Source of the DNA: JBGTGG01 sp964398945
GTDB lineage: Bacteria > Bacteroidota > Bacteroidia > Cytophagales > Cyclobacteriaceae
NCBI GenBank assembly: GCA_964398945.1
Contig: CAYNOT010000007.1
Coordinates: 124,001 to 188,000 of the forward strand
DNA: 64,000 bases
Reading direction: 5' to 3'
How positions within the stretch are numbered: the first letter of the stretch is position 1; the number at the start of each line of letters is the position of its first letter. Shown piece after piece: positions 33,631-43,417 of this stretch. A model generated the notes under the pieces. It saw only the letters and a program-made list of their open reading frames with translations. It did no database searches and was not told the DNA's origin. The position numbers and the translations under genes are program-made.

Positions 33631-35151
33631 ATGTCCAAATCAATCAAGCGCGCTTTAGTTTCCGTATTTTATAAAGACAACCTCGAACCTATAATTGAAA
33701 CCCTTGGAAAAGCAGGTGTTGAGTTTGTGTCAACCGGTGGAACGCAAGCCTTCATTGAAAAACTTGGTTATCCGGTCACGGCTGTGGAAACGCTTACAGG
33801 CTACCCCTCTATTTTTGGTGGCCGCGTAAAGACGTTGCACCCTGCTGTTTTTGGTGGGATCCTTTACAGAAGGGAAGACGAATCAGATGTAAAACAAGCC
33901 GGGGAGTTCAACATTGGCCCGTTGGATATTGTGATTGTGGACTTATATCCATTTGAAGAAACGGTTGCCAGTGGAGGGACCGAAGCTGAGATTATTGAGA
34001 AAATCGATATTGGTGGAATTGCCCTGATTCGTGGTGCTGCCAAAAATTATGATGATGTATTGATTGTGTCTTCGCGTGATCAGTATCCTGCTGCCCTTGA
34101 ACTTTTACAAAAAGGAAATTGCACGACCGAACTTAATGATCGGAAGAAATTTGCAGCGATGGCATTCAATGTCACCTCGCATTATGATACCGCAATTTTC
34201 AATTACTTCAACCAGGAGTTTGAGATCCCGGTTTTCAAGAAAAGTGTTCAGCAGGCCAAGACACTTCGCTATGGGGAAAATCCGCACCAACCGGGCACGT
34301 ACTTTGGCGATTTGGATGACTTATTCGAACAACTCAATGGCAAAGAACTTTCGTACAACAACCTGGTAGATGTTGATGCGGCCGTGAATTTGGTGAACGA
34401 ATTTGATGAGACTGCTTTTGTCATCATCAAGCACACCAACGCCTGCGGGGTAGCCACGGCAGACACAGTTTCTGAAGCGTACAAAAAAGCTTTCCAGGCC
34501 GATACACTTTCTGCTTTTGGCGGGGTGTTGGCCACCAACCGGACCATCGACCTTGCGGCAGCTACAGAAATCAACCCGCTTTTCTTTGAAATTTTAATTG
34601 CACCATCGTACAATGCGGATGCACTGGAATTATTGAAATCAAAAAAAAACCGGATGCTGTTGGTGCAGAAGAAGCCGCTTACCGAAACACGCCAGTTCAA
34701 GAGCATATTGAACGGTGTGATCGAGCAACAGCACGATCTGAAAACGGACCAACCATCGGATTTGAAAACGGTGACCAAAAAGCAACCAACCGAAAAGGAA
34801 ATCAGCGCCTTGCTTTTTGCCAGCAAGATTGCCAAGCATACAAAATCGAATACGATCGTGCTGGCAGTTGAAGGTCAATTGTTGGCAAGTGGTGTTGGCC
34901 AGACTTCCCGTGTGGATGCGTTGAAACAAGCGATCGAAAAAGCAAAATCGTTTAACATGAAACTCGATGGTGCTGCAATGGCCTCCGATGCGTTCTTCCC
35001 TTTCCCGGATTGTGTAGAGATTGCCAGCAAAGAAGGGATAAAAGCGGTGATCCAGCCGGGAGGTTCCGTAAAGGATCAGGATTCGATCGACTTTTGTGAC
35101 CAACATGACATGGCGATGGTGCTCACCGGTATCCGACATTTCAAACACTAA
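33631..35151 (+). CDS. purH: Bifunctional AICAR transformylase / IMP cyclohydrolase
   Basis: A 506-residue enzyme for the last two steps of IMP synthesis. The N-terminal MGS-like cyclohydrolase domain has STGGTQAFIEKLG, VETLTGYPSIFGGRVKTLHP and IVIVDLYPFEE. The C-terminal AICARFT domain has LRYGENPHQPGTYFGD, IIKHTNACGVAT (with the catalytic His), and ends SDAFFPFPD, VIQPGGSVKDQ and TGIRHFKH, all diagnostic. Full length and in frame. It lies directly upstream of the mreB operon without sharing its direction of regulation in any visible way. Confidence 0.96.
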   Translation: MSKSIKRALVSVFYKDNLEPIIETLGKAGVEFVSTGGTQAFIEKLGYPVTAVETLTGYPSIFGGRVKTLHPAVFGGILYRREDESDVKQAGEFNIGPLDIVIVDLYPFEETVASGGTEAEIIEKIDIGGIALIRGAAKNYDDVLIVSSRDQYPAALELLQKGNCTTELNDRKKFAAMAFNVTSHYDTAIFNYFNQEFEIPVFKKSVQQAKTLRYGENPHQPGTYFGDLDDLFEQLNGKELSYNNLVDVDAAVNLVNEFDETAFVIIKHTNACGVATADTVSEAYKKAFQADTLSAFGGVLATNRTIDLAAATEINPLFFEILIAPSYNADALELLKSKKNRMLLVQKKPLTETRQFKSILNGVIEQQHDLKTDQPSDLKTVTKKQPTEKEISALLFASKIAKHTKSNTIVLAVEGQLLASGVGQTSRVDALKQAIEKAKSFNMKLDGAAMASDAFFPFPDCVEIASKEGIKAVIQPGGSVKDQDSIDFCDQHDMAMVLTGIRHFKH

Positions 35152-35338
35152 AATTCATTTCGGTGTTTTTCGAAATTTAAGGTTAGCACTTCATCGGGTT
35201 ATTGATCATTAATTGGCAAAAATCTTACATTTTTGACGTGAACATTATTTATTTGGTAAATTGAGTGCAATTTTGCGGGGTGTTCGAGTGAACACTTAAC
35301 CGACCTAGTGATTTAGAAGCTTTACGTAATACGAATAC

Positions 35339-36364
35339 ATGGGATTTTTTGATTTCTTCACCAGCGATATTGCCATTGACCTGGGCACCGCCAACACCCT
35401 TATCATCCACAAAGATAAAATCGTAGTTGATGAACCTTCCATCATCGCGATTGATAAGAATTCGAATCGAGTATTGGCCATTGGTCGCGAGGCCATGCAA
35501 ATGCATGAGAAAACACACGACAATATAAAAACCATCCGTCCGCTGAAGGAAGGGGTAATTGCCGATTTCCATGCTGCAGAAATGATGATCCGTGGGTTGA
35601 TCAAAATGATTGACACCGGAAAGCGGTTGTTCCCGCCATCGCATAGAATGGTGATTTGTATTCCATCCGGGATCACAGAAGTTGAAAAACGTGCCGTGCG
35701 CGACTCTGCCGAACATGCGGGGGCAAAAGAAGTATACATGATCCACGAGCCCATTGCAGCTGCAATCGGGATTGGCATTGACATCGAACAACCGGTTGGA
35801 AATATGATTGTGGATATCGGAGGTGGTACTACCGACATTGCGGTGATTGCCCTTTCGGGAATTGTATGCGACCAGTCCATTCGTGTGGCGGGCGATACCT
35901 TTAACAGGGATATTTTGGATTACATGCGCAGGCAACATAACCTCCTGATCGGGGAACGTTCCGCAGAGCGTGTAAAAATTGAAGTCGGTTCTGCGCTAAC
36001 GGAATTAGACGAAGGGCCTGAAGATTATGAGATCCGTGGCCGCGATTTAATGACCGGTATTCCGAAGACGATCAAGATTTCGTATTCAGAAGTAGCCTTT
36101 GCATTGGACAAGTCTGTTTCCAAGTTAGAGGAAGCAGTATTGAAAGCGCTTGAAACTTCCCCTCCGGAACTATCGGCTGATATTTATGAACGCGGAATAT
36201 ATCTTACCGGTGGAGGTGCTTTGCTTCGGGGATTGGATAAGAGACTTGCATTAAAAACGAAATTGCCAATCCATGTGGCGGAAGACCCATTGCGTGCTGT
36301 GGTACGTGGCACCGGTATTGCCTTGAAGAATATTCCTTCTTTCCGTGCGGTACTGATGAGCTAG
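35339..36364 (+). CDS. mreB: Rod-shape actin homologue MreB
   Basis: A 341-residue actin-fold protein that polymerises on the inner membrane and guides lateral wall synthesis. Phosphate-binding loops DLGTANTLIIH (phosphate 1) and DIGGGTTDIAVIA (phosphate 2), plus LTGGGALLRGLD (adenosine), are present. The amphipathic N-terminus starts MGFFDFFTSDI. It is the first gene of mreB-mreC-mreD-mrdA-rodA, with only a 3-base gap to mreC. Confidence 0.97.
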   Translation: MGFFDFFTSDIAIDLGTANTLIIHKDKIVVDEPSIIAIDKNSNRVLAIGREAMQMHEKTHDNIKTIRPLKEGVIADFHAAEMMIRGLIKMIDTGKRLFPPSHRMVICIPSGITEVEKRAVRDSAEHAGAKEVYMIHEPIAAAIGIGIDIEQPVGNMIVDIGGGTTDIAVIALSGIVCDQSIRVAGDTFNRDILDYMRRQHNLLIGERSAERVKIEVGSALTELDEGPEDYEIRGRDLMTGIPKTIKISYSEVAFALDKSVSKLEEAVLKALETSPPELSADIYERGIYLTGGGALLRGLDKRLALKTKLPIHVAEDPLRAVVRGTGIALKNIPSFRAVLMS

Positions 36365-36367
36365 TCG

Positions 36368-37207
36368 ATGGGGCGGTTATTATTATTTTTATTTCGATAC
36401 CGCGCCTTCTTTGTTTTTTTAGCGCTGGAATTTTTTTCTGCCTGGTTGATTGTTCAAAACAACCGGTATCAATCAGCGTTATATTTTAATTCTTCCAATT
36501 CGCTGATCGCCTCGCTTAATGGGTTCTCAAGTGGCGTTCGTGATTATTTCGCGTTGGGCGAAATCAATACAATACTTGCGGATGAGAATGCCCAGTTAAG
36601 GAACCAGTTAGAGGAGCAACAACAACGGCTCCGGGTTTTGGAAGGTATGATTGTGAAAGATTCTGTGTTGGCGAAGCGTTTCGATTATATCCCCGCCAGG
36701 GTGGTCAATAATTCAGTGGAGCGCTTTACCAATTTTATTACACTTGATCAGGGAAATGATGCAGGTATAGAAATCGGGATGGCGGTTATCAACCATGCGG
36801 GGGTAGTTGGGAAAGTGAAGGCCGTTTCCCGAAATTTTAGCATTGCCACTTCGTTGCTCAATATCGATGTGATGGTGTCTTCTGAATTAAAAAGATCAGG
36901 CCATTTCGGAACCATACAATGGGGAGGTATAAATCCGGAAATCGTTGATTTCAAATATTTGCCACGGCATGTCAATCCAACCATCGGGGATACGGTAATA
37001 ACCTCAGGTTTTAATGCAGTATTCCCGGAAGGAACCCTCATCGGAACGATCGAAGAATTTGAATTGCCTGCAGAAGCATTGTTTTATAACATCAAAGTAA
37101 AGCTTGCCCAGGATTTCAGGAAACTATCCTATGTTACGATTATCCGGAGCAAGTTGAAACACGAGATCGACTCATTGTCGGAACCAATTATAGAAGACCT
37201 AAAATGA
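36368..37207 (+). CDS. mreC: Rod-shape-determining protein MreC
   Basis: A 279-residue inner-membrane protein. One N-terminal membrane helix (ALEFFSAWLIV region) is followed by a coiled coil (about residues 65-95, LADENAQLRNQLEEQQQR) and a periplasmic beta-barrel domain (FITLDQGNDAGIEIGMAVIN, GDTVITSGFNAVFPEG). This is the standard MreC layout. It links MreB to PBP2/RodA. It overlaps mreD by ATGA (37204-37207). Confidence 0.95.
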   Translation: MGRLLLFLFRYRAFFVFLALEFFSAWLIVQNNRYQSALYFNSSNSLIASLNGFSSGVRDYFALGEINTILADENAQLRNQLEEQQQRLRVLEGMIVKDSVLAKRFDYIPARVVNNSVERFTNFITLDQGNDAGIEIGMAVINHAGVVGKVKAVSRNFSIATSLLNIDVMVSSELKRSGHFGTIQWGGINPEIVDFKYLPRHVNPTIGDTVITSGFNAVFPEGTLIGTIEEFELPAEALFYNIKVKLAQDFRKLSYVTIIRSKLKHEIDSLSEPIIEDLK

Positions 37208-37719
37208 CACGTCATAGTATCGCGGTTATAATTTCATTTTTTGTATTCCTGTTTTTTCAGGTATTGGTGTTACAGCGCGTGGTGTTGTTCAATACAGCAT
37301 TCTGCTTGCTGTACATCTCATTTTTGCTTTTGCTCCCCGTTGAAACCAATCGCCTTATTCTTTTGTTGGTTGGTTTTGGTTTTGGTTTTGGGGTGGATCT
37401 TTTTTACGAAAGTATAGGGCTCCACATGTTCGCGTGTGTATTTATTATGTTTATTAGAAATTTTTGGTTGAACTCAATTACCCCGCAAGGTGGATATGAT
37501 GCCCACGCTATTCCCGCCTTGTCCCTCGGTGGACTGCAATGGTTTCTGGTCTACATCACCCCACTGGTATTTGTCCATCATGCCCTGTTGTTTTTTATGG
37601 AGGCTGGTGGTTTCGGTTATTTTTGGTTTACACTTCTGAAAGTAATTTCCAGTACACTTTTTACGCTTGTGGCCATCGTAATGGTCCAGTATTTATTTCC
37701 ACATCGGGTGCGCACATGA
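37204..37719 (+). CDS. mreD: Rod-shape-determining protein MreD
   Basis: A 171-residue integral membrane protein with five or six helices (FFVFLFFQVLVLQRVVLFNT, LLYISFLLLLPVE, LILLLVGFGFGFGVDLF). Position between mreC and the PBP2 gene, size and helix pattern identify it. It overlaps mreC by four bases and the PBP2 gene by ATGA (37716-37719), so the genes are translationally coupled. Confidence 0.9.
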   Translation: MTRHSIAVIISFFVFLFFQVLVLQRVVLFNTAFCLLYISFLLLLPVETNRLILLLVGFGFGFGVDLFYESIGLHMFACVFIMFIRNFWLNSITPQGGYDAHAIPALSLGGLQWFLVYITPLVFVHHALLFFMEAGGFGYFWFTLLKVISSTLFTLVAIVMVQYLFPHRVRT

Positions 37720-39545
37720 ACGAAGGCAGAGGAAGGATATTACAAGTTGTATTTGTGTTGGTGGGAATAGCCTTCCTTATAAAATTGTTTTTTGTTCAGG
37801 TTGCAGACAGTCGGTATGCTGATATGGCCGACAGCAATGCCATTTTACGAAAAATAGATTATCCCGTAAGGGGATTGATAAAAGACCGCAATGGCAAACT
37901 ACTCGTCTTCAATACACCCGAGTTCGATTTACAAGTGGTGTATCGCGAGATTGAGGATTTTGATTCTGCGCGTTTTTGTGAAGTCTTCTCGCTAACGCGC
38001 GAAGAACTCCGTCAAAAATTTGTCGAGCTAAAAAGCAAACGCGAATACTCACGTGTAAAACCAACCACTTTCCTTACCCAATTGTCCAATCGTGATTTTG
38101 CGAAAATCCAGGACAACATGGATAATTTTCCCGGGTTCTTCATCCAACCGCGTTCAACACGCGCGTATACATCTTCTGCACTGGCAAATTCCCTGGGTTA
38201 TGTAAGTGAGATTTCGAAAAATAAATTGGATAGGGATACAACAAAAATCTATCGGCAAGGGGACTACATTGGGCAGAGTGGAATAGAATTGTATTATGAA
38301 GAATATCTGCGTGGAACACGGGGGGTTCGTTTTGCACTTCGCAATGTTGATGGCATTGAAAAGGGGTCTTTTAAAGATGGCGAGTATGACATACGTTCAG
38401 TTCCCGGTCAGGATTTAATTACCACGATCGACATTGAGCTGCAAGAGTATGGCGAGATGTTGATGAAAAACAAATCGGGAAGTATCATCGCCATTGAACC
38501 TTCTACTGGTGAAATCCTTTCCATGGTTTCCGGTCCCTCTTATGATCCAACCATGTTAACGGGGAAAAATTACAGTTCAAATTTCGTATTGATCAGCAGC
38601 GACACGAACAAACCGTTATTCAACAGGCCCTTGATGGCGCAGTACCGTCCGGGTTCCATTTTTAAAATTGCACAAGCAATGACCGCCCTGCAAGAAGGTG
38701 TTATTACCCCGGACACAAGGATACGGTGTATTAGAAAAGGCATGGCCGGTGGCCTCATTGGTTGCCATGGCGCACATTCGAACGAAGACTTGCAAGGTGC
38801 TATTACACATTCGTGCAACCCGTATTTCCATGGTGTGCTTAGGAGAATGTTAAACAAAGGTGTTTCCACCAATACCTTTGATGACACCCGCATCGGGCTT
38901 GCAGAGTGGAACAAGCACATCCGTAGTTTTGGTTTTGGTGCCCCCCTTGGCATTGACCTCCCGAATGAAAAAGGCGGCCTGGTTCCAAGTCCGGAATATT
39001 ATGACCGTGCATACGGTGGCCGGCCGTGGAAGTTTTCGAATATTTATTCCATTGCTATTGGTGAAGGTGAGAATTTAGTGGTGCCGTTGCAAATGGCAAA
39101 TTTTACAGCAATCATCGCCAATCGTGGTTATTATTTCATTCCCCACCTTGTGAAATCAATTGGTGAAAGCGGGAAGCCGTTGCCGGAGTATTTGGAGCGG
39201 CATTATACCACCATAGATTCTTCTTATTTTATGGTTGCTGTGAATGCGATGCAAGAAGTGGTTGAATCAGGAACAGGCCAGTTTCGTGCAAAACTAAAAG
39301 ACATTATTGTGTGTGGCAAAACGGGAACGGTCCAGAATGACCCACTCCCCGACCATGCAGTCTTTATTGCATTCGCACCGCGGGACAATCCCAAGATTGC
39401 CGTTTCTGTGTATGTTGAAGACGCAGGACAAGGAGCACGCGCAGCAGCATCCATTGCAAGTCTGATGATTGAAAAATATCTCCTGGGCGGAACGAATCGT
39501 CCGCAGATAGAAGAGTATGTTTTACGTGGCAAGTTTTTGCATTGA
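37716..39545 (+). CDS. mrdA: Penicillin-binding protein 2 (elongasome transpeptidase)
   Basis: A 609-residue class B penicillin-binding protein. One N-terminal anchor (ILQVVFVLVGIAFLIKLFF), a dimerisation domain (KIDYPVRGLIKDRNGK) and the transpeptidase domain with the active Ser314 in RPGSIFK, an SxN motif (SCNPYF) and KTG in VCGKTGTVQN. It cross-links peptidoglycan during elongation and works with RodA. The start ATG at 37716 overlaps the mreD stop; a longer in-frame extension is the shadow of mreD. It overlaps the rodA start by four bases. Confidence 0.95.
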   Translation: MNEGRGRILQVVFVLVGIAFLIKLFFVQVADSRYADMADSNAILRKIDYPVRGLIKDRNGKLLVFNTPEFDLQVVYREIEDFDSARFCEVFSLTREELRQKFVELKSKREYSRVKPTTFLTQLSNRDFAKIQDNMDNFPGFFIQPRSTRAYTSSALANSLGYVSEISKNKLDRDTTKIYRQGDYIGQSGIELYYEEYLRGTRGVRFALRNVDGIEKGSFKDGEYDIRSVPGQDLITTIDIELQEYGEMLMKNKSGSIIAIEPSTGEILSMVSGPSYDPTMLTGKNYSSNFVLISSDTNKPLFNRPLMAQYRPGSIFKIAQAMTALQEGVITPDTRIRCIRKGMAGGLIGCHGAHSNEDLQGAITHSCNPYFHGVLRRMLNKGVSTNTFDDTRIGLAEWNKHIRSFGFGAPLGIDLPNEKGGLVPSPEYYDRAYGGRPWKFSNIYSIAIGEGENLVVPLQMANFTAIIANRGYYFIPHLVKSIGESGKPLPEYLERHYTTIDSSYFMVAVNAMQEVVESGTGQFRAKLKDIIVCGKTGTVQNDPLPDHAVFIAFAPRDNPKIAVSVYVEDAGQGARAAASIASLMIEKYLLGGTNRPQIEEYVLRGKFLH

Positions 39546-40816
39546 GAGCTGACAACGCCATATCGAACAAAATGGATTGGGTGACAGTTGCCATTTACCT
39601 GGCGCTTGTTTTTTTGGGCTGGTTGAATATCTATGCCGTTACCTATGATGCGGAAGCCAACCAATCTATTTTTAGTTTGTCGCTAAACTCGGGAAGGCAA
39701 TTGATTTTTATCATTGCTTCTATCGTGATTATTGTTGCCATCCTGATTATCGATATGCGGTTTTATGAAACCTTTGCCTATGTAATCTATGGTGCCTTGA
39801 TGTTGGTGATGTTGCTCATTCCCTTTATCGGGAAAGAAGTTGGTGGGAACAAAGCCTGGATTGGTATTGGATCGTTTGGCGGGCAGCCATCCGAGTTTGC
39901 CAAGTTTGCTACCGCGTTGGTGGTTGCAAAAATAATTTCGCAGGTGGGCTTCAAACTTGACAACCTAAAAAATCAAGCGATTGTCTTTGGTGTCATTGCC
40001 ATTCCGATGGTCCTGACACTTTTACAAAAAGATACGGGCACTGCATTGGTTTTCACGGTTTTTACACTTGTATTCTTTCGGGAAGGGATGTCCCCCTTTT
40101 TAATTATTGTGGCCATTGCTGCGGCTATTATTTCTATCCTAACGTTGGTTGTTGAAAATCAACTTTATCTACACGGTGGCATTTTAGCCCTCCTGATCAT
40201 TGCGATCGTGGCGGGGAAGAAAAAATTCAAACGAATTGCTGTACTGGTTGTAGGTGCTTTTCTGGTGATGGCGGTAATTGAAAGTGTTGACTATGTGGTG
40301 AACAATGTGTTGGCACCCCACCAACAAAGCCGGATAAAAGTTTTGGTGAACCCGGATTCTGATCCGCTGGGTGCGGGATGGAATGTGACACAATCCAAAA
40401 TCGCGATTGGCAGCGGAGGGTTTTCAGGTAAAGGTTTTTTGAAAGGAACACAAACCAAGTTTGATTTTGTGCCTGAGCAAAGTACTGATTTTATATTCTG
40501 CACAATTGGCGAAGAACACGGATGGCTGGGCAGTATGTTGGTAGTGACATTGTTTATTGCATTGATGTTGCGCGTTGTGTATCTGGCCGAACGACAGAAG
40601 AGCAGGTTTGCACGGGTGTATGGTTATAGTGTAGCGTGTATTTTCTTTTTTCACTTTGCGGTGAATATCGGTATGACCATCGGGCTTTTTCCGGTAATCG
40701 GCATTCCGTTGCCTTTCTTGAGTTATGGTGGTTCTTCCTTATGGGGATTTACAATTCTCCTTTTTATCCTGCTGAAGTTGGATTCGCATAGGATGCAGGT
40801 GCTGGAACGGAATTGA
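39542..40816 (+). CDS. rodA: Rod-shape SEDS glycosyltransferase RodA
   Basis: A 424-residue SEDS family protein with about ten membrane helices, which polymerises peptidoglycan glycan strands together with PBP2. The signature EVGGNKAWIGIG and the motifs LQKDTGTALVF, FVPEQSTDFIFCTIGEE and LPFLSYGGSSLWG are present. A loop extension before VVNNVLAPHQQSRIKVLVNP is usual in Bacteroidota. The probable start is TTG at 39542, whose TTGA overlaps the PBP2 stop; ATG at 39572 (MDWVTVAIY) is the alternative. It closes the operon. Confidence 0.95.
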   Translation: MRADNAISNKMDWVTVAIYLALVFLGWLNIYAVTYDAEANQSIFSLSLNSGRQLIFIIASIVIIVAILIIDMRFYETFAYVIYGALMLVMLLIPFIGKEVGGNKAWIGIGSFGGQPSEFAKFATALVVAKIISQVGFKLDNLKNQAIVFGVIAIPMVLTLLQKDTGTALVFTVFTLVFFREGMSPFLIIVAIAAAIISILTLVVENQLYLHGGILALLIIAIVAGKKKFKRIAVLVVGAFLVMAVIESVDYVVNNVLAPHQQSRIKVLVNPDSDPLGAGWNVTQSKIAIGSGGFSGKGFLKGTQTKFDFVPEQSTDFIFCTIGEEHGWLGSMLVVTLFIALMLRVVYLAERQKSRFARVYGYSVACIFFFHFAVNIGMTIGLFPVIGIPLPFLSYGGSSLWGFTILLFILLKLDSHRMQVLERN

Positions 40817-40883
40817 TTTGGTGGTTTGCTGATTAGTTGATTTGAGGATGTGAGGATTTGCTGATTGCTATAATTCAACAAAA

Positions 40884-41228
40884 CTATTCTTCCCTAGCTG
40901 ATACAATGGCGATTCCAGGATAATTAATTCCCATTGTATTACAAACTCTAAAATCCTTTGCACCTAATGCATCAAACCTTATTATCAATTTTTTTCCAAT
41001 CTCGTTAAGTGAATTGTCAAGGCGATAAGCATTGAATACCACTGATTCATAAGAAGTTTTTTCTTTAACCTTTTCTTCTTTTTCTAAAAATTGGATTAGT
41101 GGTAGGCGACAAGCAAAGTCAGAGGTACTTACAATAATAACAGCAAACTCCTCCTCAGGTGTTATTTCTTCATCTCGACATGAGATGGATAAGATTAACA
41201 AGAGCACAATTATGATGTTTTTATCCAT
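40884..41228 (-). CDS. Small lipoprotein of unknown function
   Basis: A 114-residue protein with a lipoprotein leader IIIVLLLILSISC (Cys17) followed by RDEEITPEEE. The ATG at 41228 is taken as the start since it gives the leader MDKNIIIVLLLILS. The rest (FAVIIVSTSDFACRLPLIQF and CNTMGINYPGIAIVSARE) looks like a small alpha/beta domain of no recognised family. It is isolated between rodA and an unrelated cytosolic gene, flanked by short intergenic repeats. Confidence 0.6.
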   Translation of the reverse strand: MDKNIIIVLLLILSISCRDEEITPEEEFAVIIVSTSDFACRLPLIQFLEKEEKVKEKTSYESVVFNAYRLDNSLNEIGKKLIIRFDALGAKDFRVCNTMGINYPGIAIVSAREE

Positions 41229-41300
41229 GTACCTTACACACACGTTTTTCTAAAAGGGTTTGTTCATGCACAACAGCAAATCAACTAATTATCAAATCCC

Positions 41301-42335
41301 CTAATTAAATCTTTTCTCCAATATCTCCATAAACTCATGGAACTCTTCGCTTTCGCGGTCCCACTCTTCGTGGTTGCTTTCCAAATAGCGCAAGGCGCCT
41401 GTTAAATTATCTTGCCTATCGAGGTCATCAATGGCTTTGCTGAACAATTCGAAGTCACCATGGAAGAGGACTTTTGTGAACATAAATTTCTGATTGATGG
41501 AGAGGCTTCCTTTTATATTGGTAATCTTCTGAAACCCATCCACCAAGGTTTGGCGCTGGGTTGATTTTAATTGCAGTGAATCGTTGATGGATTCCCTTGG
41601 TCTCTCAAAAGATGTATGGATGGTGGTTCTTGTTTCTTCTTTTATCGCTACCACGATTCTTGGTTCTTCCTTCTGGGGCGGGGCTTCTTTTGTAAGTTCT
41701 TTCTGTGGGTAAAATTGTTCAACGGTAAGGGGTTTGACCGCTGCAAACTTTTCGATATAGTTGTCGATATCCTCAGGTGTAAAGTTTACCTCTTCCAATA
41801 TTTGATCGAGCAAACTAAAGGCTTCGTTTCCAGAAACGGATAGTGTGGGGTTTGTTTCAAGTTTTTGATACAGTTTCTCCAGTGGCGACCGGTTGATCTT
41901 GATGTACTTCAAAATTTCTTTGAATTCACTCCGATCAAGGACGCCATCGCGGTCACCGGCAATCAGGTAGCTAAAGAAATCGTACGGATCCAGGATCAGC
42001 AACATGGTTTGTCGTACAGCTTTGCTGAGCAGCGGAGCAAGATGATCGCGGTCTACCGAAATATGGTTGGAAAGTGTGCTCATTAAATCCTCCAACGATT
42101 CTTTTACGGGGGCGGCCTCATAATCAAAATACGGACTTTTTATTTTTTCATTTTCTTCCCGCCAGGCGCCAAACAATTCGAGTAGGATAAAATGGTTGAT
42201 CTGCTGAATTCCGCAAAGGGTCAATAAATCTTTTCCGGTTGCCCGTTGCCTGTTCCCGAAAAAGGAATCAAGGACTTTCCCCGAATAGGCTTCACTATAA
42301 TCTTCAATCGCTTTCAAACTGATTTTTTCATCCAT
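41301..42335 (-). CDS. Conserved cytosolic protein with an EF-hand-like loop, function unknown
   Basis: A 344-residue, mostly helical and acidic protein. Residues about 115-140 include LAGDRDGVLDRSEFKEILKY, an EF-hand-like calcium loop (D-x-D-x-x-L-D-x-x-E spacing) though possibly coincidental. The middle has a variable Pro/Glu/Lys-rich linker (QKELTKEAPPQKEEPR), and the C-terminal part (IKGSLSINQKFMFTKVLFHG, WDRESEEFHEFMEILEKRFN) is a compact helical domain. It resembles a Cytophagales hypothetical family with no known role. It lies divergent from the ferredoxin gene. Confidence 0.65.
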   Translation of the reverse strand: MDEKISLKAIEDYSEAYSGKVLDSFFGNRQRATGKDLLTLCGIQQINHFILLELFGAWREENEKIKSPYFDYEAAPVKESLEDLMSTLSNHISVDRDHLAPLLSKAVRQTMLLILDPYDFFSYLIAGDRDGVLDRSEFKEILKYIKINRSPLEKLYQKLETNPTLSVSGNEAFSLLDQILEEVNFTPEDIDNYIEKFAAVKPLTVEQFYPQKELTKEAPPQKEEPRIVVAIKEETRTTIHTSFERPRESINDSLQLKSTQRQTLVDGFQKITNIKGSLSINQKFMFTKVLFHGDFELFSKAIDDLDRQDNLTGALRYLESNHEEWDRESEEFHEFMEILEKRFN

Positions 42336-42432
42336 GGCGCTCCGAATCGATAAAATGTCTGTTATTTGTGAGGTATAAATTTAATAGTTATTACGATTGC
42401 ATAACGCATCTTCGCGTTGTTTGATGCCTGGA

Positions 42433-42753
42433 ATGAAGATAAAAATAGAAAATCTTGCCAATCGGGAAATTGAGGTTGACGATCAATCAAAACCCCTTTT
42501 AAGACACCTCCATGCCCACCACATCGACTGGCTGCATGCATGTGGGGCGAAGGGGAGATGCACCACCTGTAAGGTCATTGTTGTTAAAGGTTCGGAAATG
42601 CTTTCAGCACCTTCTAAAGTCGAGGAAAAGTACGTTCAGACTGGTGGATTAAAAACCGGTGAACGCCTTGCATGTCAGGTTTTGGTAGGGGGCAACATTG
42701 TGATCCGGGTTCCCGAAGAAGGGAAACTTCCGCATATCACATATTCCGGGTAG
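42433..42753 (+). CDS. [2Fe-2S] ferredoxin
   Basis: A 106-residue plant/adrenodoxin-type ferredoxin. The cluster ligands are in CGAKGRCTTC (C-x5-C-x2-C) with a distal Cys in GERLACQVLV. The start MKIKIENLANREIEVDDQ is chosen; ATG at 42424 would add three residues. It is cytosolic and likely an electron carrier whose partner is unknown. It is followed 61 bases later by thymidine kinase in the same direction. Confidence 0.85.
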   Translation: MKIKIENLANREIEVDDQSKPLLRHLHAHHIDWLHACGAKGRCTTCKVIVVKGSEMLSAPSKVEEKYVQTGGLKTGERLACQVLVGGNIVIRVPEEGKLPHITYSG

Positions 42754-42814
42754 AGATGCGCAATTGCATATCGCTACCCGTTGGTGGTCTTCCTATTACC
42801 CACTATTTTGCACC

Positions 42815-43417
42815 ATGTTTATAGAACCACATTTGGGGGGCAAGCAGTCAAAAGGCCGGAGCGGCTGGATTGAGGTTGTCTGTGGTTGCATGTTTTCCGG
42901 AAAAACCGAGGAACTCATCAGAAGGCTCAACCGCGCGTTGATTGCGAAACAGAAAGTTGAAATTTTTAAACCTGTTGTTGATAGCCGGTACCACAAAGAA
43001 AATATTGTTTCGCACAACGAAAATTCAATCCGCTCTACACCAGTCCAGTTTGCCAACGACATTGTTTTATTGTCGGGCGATTGTGATGTAGTGGGTATTG
43101 ATGAAGCACAATTTTTTGATCGCGACATTGTGGAGGTTTGCAACCACCTCGCCAATAACGGAAAGCGCGTGATCGTGGCGGGCTTGGACATGGATTTTGA
43201 AGGCAAGCCCTTCGGCCCAATGCCTTACCTGATGGCGGTTGCAGAATTTGTTACAAAAGTCCATGCGATCTGTGCACAAACCGGGGAACTGGGTTCGTTT
43301 TCATTCCGGCTATCAGAAAACAAAAACCAGGTTGAACTTGGTGAGAAAGACCGGTATGAAGCCCGAAGTAGGAAATCGTTTTATGAAGGAATGCAGAAAG
43401 GGAAGACGGATGAGTAG
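42815..43417 (+). CDS. tdk: Thymidine kinase
   Basis: A 200-residue type II thymidine kinase of the salvage pathway, which phosphorylates thymidine with ATP. Walker A is GCMFSGKTEE, Walker B is VVGIDEAQFF, and the lasso-domain substrate region is AVAEFVTKVHAIC. The usual first zinc-binding CxxC pair is reduced here (AICAQTG), as in several Bacteroidota enzymes. The ATG at 42815 is taken instead of an upstream in-frame codon. It overlaps the porZ start by eight bases (43410-43417). Confidence 0.93.
   Translation: MFIEPHLGGKQSKGRSGWIEVVCGCMFSGKTEELIRRLNRALIAKQKVEIFKPVVDSRYHKENIVSHNENSIRSTPVQFANDIVLLSGDCDVVGIDEAQFFDRDIVEVCNHLANNGKRVIVAGLDMDFEGKPFGPMPYLMAVAEFVTKVHAICAQTGELGSFSFRLSENKNQVELGEKDRYEARSRKSFYEGMQKGKTDE

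Noticed and set aside
37539..37715. Longer N-terminus for the PBP2 gene
   Set aside because: The extension is the frame shadow of mreD; the ATG at 37716 overlaps the mreD stop and gives the normal anchor helix.
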